Positions 60,481 through 64,000 of a stretch of 64,000 nucleotides of DNA are shown in pieces. Numbering within the stretch: the stretch's first letter is position 1; each line of letters opens with the position of its first letter. This DNA comes from JAXGPP01 sp040766885 (GTDB lineage Bacteria > Planctomycetota > Planctomycetia > Pirellulales > Thermoguttaceae): assembly GCA_040766885.1 (NCBI GenBank), contig JAXGPP010000001.1, forward strand, positions 124,001 to 188,000, read 5' to 3'. The position numbers and the translations under genes were made by a program. Under the pieces are notes generated by a model. The model saw only the letters and a list, made by a program, of their open reading frames with translations. It was not told where the DNA came from and made no database searches.

Positions 60481-61914
60481 ATGTGTGAGCATTGCACGCG
60501 AAGAGAGTTCCTGGGAACGGGCGCCGTGGGAGGATTGCTTCTGGCCGGTGCGGCATGGACGCAGACGCGGGCGGCTGAAGAGGCTCCGCCCAAGCCGCGC
60601 GAGAAGTCGCGGATCTGCGTGATCTTCACCGGCGAGCCGCAGCCAGAAGACCGCAACTGGGGCGCCGACAAGACGCAGATCGCCGCCGTGAACGCGAAGC
60701 TCGCCGAGGTGGAGCAGAAGCTGGGCAACATCGAACTGTTGATCGGCCAATCGCGGAGCCCGGAGGAAACCAAAGCCCTGCTTGAAAAGGCGGGACCCGA
60801 CGCGCCGGTGCTGGCGATCAACGTGCAGAACTTCGCCATGACGCGCGTGATTACGCCGGTGCTCGATGCGGGCCGCCCGTTGGCCGTGTTCTCGCTGCCG
60901 GCAAGCGGTCACGACTGGATGTTTGCGCCGCGATGGCTCCGCCAGGGGCATCGAGTGGCCCTTCTGGCCAGCAGCGACCTGGGCGAAGTGGAGCGGGCGG
61001 TGCGGCTGTTGCGCGTGATTCCCATGATGCAGCAGACCCGGATCCTGCTCTTCCCGCCGGCCCGAGGCACGAAGGCGGCCTGTTCGCCCGACGAGATCAA
61101 GCGTCGCCTTGGCGCCGATGTAGTGGTCTGCGACCTCAAGGAATGGGAAGACGTGCTTGCGGCCGCCGATGCGGAAGCGGTGAAGGCCGAAATCGACGCC
61201 TGGACCAAGGGAGCCAAGGCAATCCTCGAACCGACCAAGGAGGACATCGAGAAAGCAGGCCGGGTAAGCGTGGCGTTGGATAACCTCATCAACCGCAAGC
61301 AGGCCGACGCGCTGGCGATCGGCACCTGCATGGGCTGGCTGCCACAGGGATTCCCATGCCTTGGTTTCACGCGGCTTCGCGACCGCGGCGTGCCGGCAGC
61401 TTGTGAAGGCGACATGGATTCACTGCTGACGATGCTGTTGTTCCAGTACGCCATCGACCGTCCCGGTTTCCAGGGGAACGCCACGTTTGACACGGCGCGC
61501 AACGCGCTGTGGACGGCGCACTGCACGGCCCCCTTGAAGATGGACGGCCCCGACGGCGAAGCGGCTCCCTACCTGTTGCGCGGCCACTCCGAGGTCGGCG
61601 GCAGCGGGTGCGTGCCCGAGGTGCAGTACCGCGTGGGCGAGGTCATCACCCGGACCAAGTTCGTCAACTTGGAGACCATCCTCGCGTCCACCGGCGAGAT
61701 CATCGAGGTGCCGGAGAAGAGTGTGCACGGCTGCCGGACGCAGATCGTCACCAAGGTGCGCAGCGCGGCCGAGATGGCGGCCAACTGGAGCAGCGCTCTG
61801 GAGACGGAAGATGCCATGACGCTGTTGCACCGAGTGGTGTTCTACGGCGACCACATGGAAAGCGTTCGCCACCTGGCCAACCTGATGGGCTTCCGGGTGT
61901 TGCAGGAAGGGTAG
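60481..61914 (+). CDS. Tat-exported L-fucose/L-arabinose isomerase-like protein
   Basis: A 477-residue protein. It begins with a Tat signal (TRREFLGTGAVGGLLLAGAAW), preceded by MCEHC. The rest has the fucose isomerase fold: SLPASGHDWMFAPR in the middle, and C-terminal FTRLRDRGVPAACEGDMDSLLTMLLF, where E and D match the metal-binding Glu/Asp of sugar isomerases. APYLLRGHSEVGGSG supplies a possible His ligand. Sugar isomerases are normally cytoplasmic, so export is unusual. ATG 60481 chosen because the Tat signal begins there; the frame is open to 60361. Confidence 0.82.
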   Translation: MCEHCTRREFLGTGAVGGLLLAGAAWTQTRAAEEAPPKPREKSRICVIFTGEPQPEDRNWGADKTQIAAVNAKLAEVEQKLGNIELLIGQSRSPEETKALLEKAGPDAPVLAINVQNFAMTRVITPVLDAGRPLAVFSLPASGHDWMFAPRWLRQGHRVALLASSDLGEVERAVRLLRVIPMMQQTRILLFPPARGTKAACSPDEIKRRLGADVVVCDLKEWEDVLAAADAEAVKAEIDAWTKGAKAILEPTKEDIEKAGRVSVALDNLINRKQADALAIGTCMGWLPQGFPCLGFTRLRDRGVPAACEGDMDSLLTMLLFQYAIDRPGFQGNATFDTARNALWTAHCTAPLKMDGPDGEAAPYLLRGHSEVGGSGCVPEVQYRVGEVITRTKFVNLETILASTGEIIEVPEKSVHGCRTQIVTKVRSAAEMAANWSSALETEDAMTLLHRVVFYGDHMESVRHLANLMGFRVLQEG

Positions 61915-62064
61915 CCTCTTCCTGCCCCAGCCAGCGCGGAACTCCGAGCGGCATGCCCGTCTGGGGAGGATCGGTGCGAAGTCTGGAATAGGGACGCGGA
62001 CGCCGACTGCTGCAAGTTGCGAATGGAAAGAACACGTCGCCGATTGGGGGCTCCGCAGCGGCCC

Positions 62065-64000
62065 TCAGTCGACGACTGTCGCCTGGCCCAGCAGTCGGCA
62101 CGCGGTGTCGCGGTCTGTGTTGGTGAAAACCAGGTAGGTTCGCGGGCCGACCGGCACTTCCGACCACTGGTCACTATCCGTGCCCGGCAACTGCGTGCCA
62201 AAGGGGCGCATCGCGACCACCGACCTACCGGGCAGCCGTAGATGCAACTCTCCCGAGACCGCCCAGGCGATGACGTAGGTATCGTCCGGACTTGTGGGGC
62301 GGCGGAACAGGAATGACTTCACAGTCCCCTGAGCAATCTCCGGCGAGGGCTCGATTTCGACCAGCTCGTAGCGTTCCTGCTCGTTGATGAACAAGTGATG
62401 TTCGCGGCGGTCGGCAAGGATCCTCCGTTGGGATGGTGTCAGGTTGCGGGCTTCCTTGGAGTCACTGTAAATTCGCCGCTGCTCGAAGCAGGGTACGTAG
62501 TGGGCATCCGCCGGCGTTACGTTGCGCAGCAACCGGCATTGGTTCTCGGACAGGTGGTCGCTGAGCCTCGCATCTTCCCAGATCTTGATTGCGGCCAAGC
62601 AGTCTAGTGCCCTGGGATTCGACCGGAGGTCCTCCAGGCTGGCATGGAGCGAGATCGGACAATCCCAAGCCGCCGCCCGGCTGGCGACGTATTCAAATAC
62701 GTCGGGGCCGGCGTAGCCAGCCTCGTTACGGCCAAATCGGCCGAGCCAGCCGAATTGGATTCGTGAAAAATCCATCGTTCGTGCGGCCGCCGTCGGGCAG
62801 GGCATCAACCGGCAGAAATCCTTCATCCCGTCGGGGGAAGCCACGACGTCGTAGGCGTTGCTACGGCTGATCATGTGCCAACTGAAGTGCGTGTAATGGG
62901 CCGCTTCGCAGACCGGCGGTGGTGGATCAAGTAGACGAAAAACCCGGTATTGCGCCGCGGGTACGTGGTACCAGAACGGCTCGTGAACGTCCTCTGCGCC
63001 GTCGAAATAGACCATTGCGTACGGCCCGGTCTGGCGGTAGATGCTGGCAATCCGCTGGGCGACTTCGTCCTGGATATCGGTGTCCTGGTCGAAGCGGATG
63101 AAAGCATCCCAGGTGTCGACGTCGAGCAAGCTGACTTCCTCCCCGGCCTGATGCGGCGCGGCGGCCGTCGCGAGGTGCCCACGCTCGCAGTCGGTGAACT
63201 CGTAGGGCGGCTGCGTGGTGTAGTTCTGGTAGGCGATCAACTCATTTCCGATCATGAGAATGCGGCGCCCTTTGTCCAGCGTACAGCCTGACGGGTTCTC
63301 TCGCACGATGATGGAACGTGCGGCGACGTCGAGCGGTGAGGCGAGGGTGAATCGCCGTAGCTTGTGGAGACGGGCGTCGGGTGTCGGTGTGGTGTATGGA
63401 TCGCCCTTGCGGGCCTTGCTGTAGTGGATGTGCAGGCCCGCGTGCAACCCTGCGGCGCGAATCGCATCAGTGACTCGCTTCAGATCGTCCATGCCGTTCG
63501 GATATTGTTCGTTCCAGGAGAAATGGCCGGCATTCTCGGAGAACGCGGTGTAGGAAAGCAGCAGGACTCGAAATCCGCCCAGTTTGCACCAACGGATGTA
63601 CTCGTCGATGTTCTGTGGCGTAGGCCGGGTGGCCCAGAGATAAGAGAGTCTCTGCAACGGCGAACGGCGGAATTCAGCCCCGGATGGCAGGCCAAAATCA
63701 TGCTCGACCGTGGCCATCACGTCGAGCAAGCTGGCCTTCGGCTGGCGGCATCCGAATAGGACGGCAGTGGCGCCATGGAAGCCCACAGCGGCCTCAGCCG
63801 AAGCTTTCATCAACACGTGGTTCTGGTCAGGCAGCATCTCGATGTCCGTCTGCAAGTTGCCACCGCACAGGCAGATGCCGAACCGCTCGTCGAACACTGC
63901 GTTGATCCACTGGCCCAGCATCGGCAACCGGCGGATGTTCAGCCGCAAGAACTCGATCCGGTCGATCGGCTCGCCTTTCAAAGCGAGCAGTTCAAAGGCC
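62065..64000 (-). CDS. TIM-barrel glycoside-hydrolase-like protein, N-terminus missing
   Basis: At least 645 residues; the frame runs off the right edge without a start, so the 5' end is missing. The barrel-like part (WCKLGGFRVLLLSYTAF, VTDAIRAAGLHAGLHIHYSKAR, IYRQTGPYAMVYFDGAED) resembles melibiase-type or other retaining glycosidases, with the acidic YFDGAED a possible nucleophile site. A C-terminal beta domain (TSPDDTYVIAWAVSGELHLRLPG) follows. I cannot name a family. It is convergent with the fucose-isomerase-like gene; 61915-62064 shows no feature. Confidence 0.6.
   Translation of the reverse strand, partial: AFELLALKGEPIDRIEFLRLNIRRLPMLGQWINAVFDERFGICLCGGNLQTDIEMLPDQNHVLMKASAEAAVGFHGATAVLFGCRQPKASLLDVMATVEHDFGLPSGAEFRRSPLQRLSYLWATRPTPQNIDEYIRWCKLGGFRVLLLSYTAFSENAGHFSWNEQYPNGMDDLKRVTDAIRAAGLHAGLHIHYSKARKGDPYTTPTPDARLHKLRRFTLASPLDVAARSIIVRENPSGCTLDKGRRILMIGNELIAYQNYTTQPPYEFTDCERGHLATAAAPHQAGEEVSLLDVDTWDAFIRFDQDTDIQDEVAQRIASIYRQTGPYAMVYFDGAEDVHEPFWYHVPAAQYRVFRLLDPPPPVCEAAHYTHFSWHMISRSNAYDVVASPDGMKDFCRLMPCPTAAARTMDFSRIQFGWLGRFGRNEAGYAGPDVFEYVASRAAAWDCPISLHASLEDLRSNPRALDCLAAIKIWEDARLSDHLSENQCRLLRNVTPADAHYVPCFEQRRIYSDSKEARNLTPSQRRILADRREHHLFINEQERYELVEIEPSPEIAQGTVKSFLFRRPTSPDDTYVIAWAVSGELHLRLPGRSVVAMRPFGTQLPGTDSDQWSEVPVGPRTYLVFTNTDRDTACRLLGQATVVD

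Overview
The window looks like a chromosome segment from a GC-rich planctomycete, probably a Pirellulales-type heterotroph. This is inferred from gene content: Tat-signal oxidoreductases of the Gfo/Idh/MocA and aldo/keto reductase type, several sulfatases, a PEP-CTERM surface protein, FHA-domain proteins, a split glycine decarboxylase (gcvPA/gcvPB), a DUF362 protein and a multihaem cytochrome. No rRNA, tRNA, CRISPR array or phage module was found. TGA is a normal stop codon throughout. Functions are read from motifs by eye; no database search was run.

Left part (1-9.7 kb): the 5' end of an FHA-domain gene; a minus-strand glycine cleavage operon gcvT-gcvH-gcvPA-gcvPB plus a lipoate ligase; a small membrane protein with a beta-carbonic anhydrase; a YpfJ-type membrane metallopeptidase; and a von Willebrand A lipoprotein. 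From 9.8 to 20.4 kb lies a mostly secreted, carbohydrate-oriented block: an exported methyltransferase, a sialidase-fold protein, a GH29 fucosidase, a DUF5060/DUF4038 glycosidase, a metalloprotease pseudogene broken by an in-frame TGA, and a membrane-anchored DUF362 protein.

Middle (20.4-30 kb): a MotA/TolQ/ExbB-type protein, then a tightly packed trio (Tat aldo/keto reductase, tetrahaem cytochrome c, TIM-barrel isomerase). A minus-strand regulatory block follows, with a NusG paralogue and two FixJ/NarL-like regulators that both carry Glu where the phosphorylated Asp should be. Next come an FmdB zinc ribbon, a Tat oxidoreductase and a Tat phosphoesterase.

30.0-37.7 kb holds the most interesting locus: five consecutive plus-strand genes, SWIM zinc-finger protein, DUF5691 protein, MoxR AAA+ ATPase, DUF5682 protein and VWA protein. 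It resembles the poorly understood E. coli yehLMPQ locus and is a strong candidate for an undescribed ATPase/VWA machine. A giant GH106 rhamnosidase with a LamG insert follows.

42.3-49.5 kb (minus strand) is a polysaccharide operon: UDP-GlcNAc 2-epimerase, GT2 glycosyltransferase, SDR epimerase, DegT aminotransferase, methyltransferase and a polytopic membrane protein, most with start/stop overlaps. Then come a dual FHA coiled-coil protein and a PEP-CTERM protein. From 52.9 kb to the end is a sulfated-glycan utilisation block: three sulfatases in one operon, an IS4-family element with intact ends and a 12-bp target duplication, a sialidase-like protein, a Tat-exported fucose-isomerase-like protein and a truncated TIM-barrel protein.
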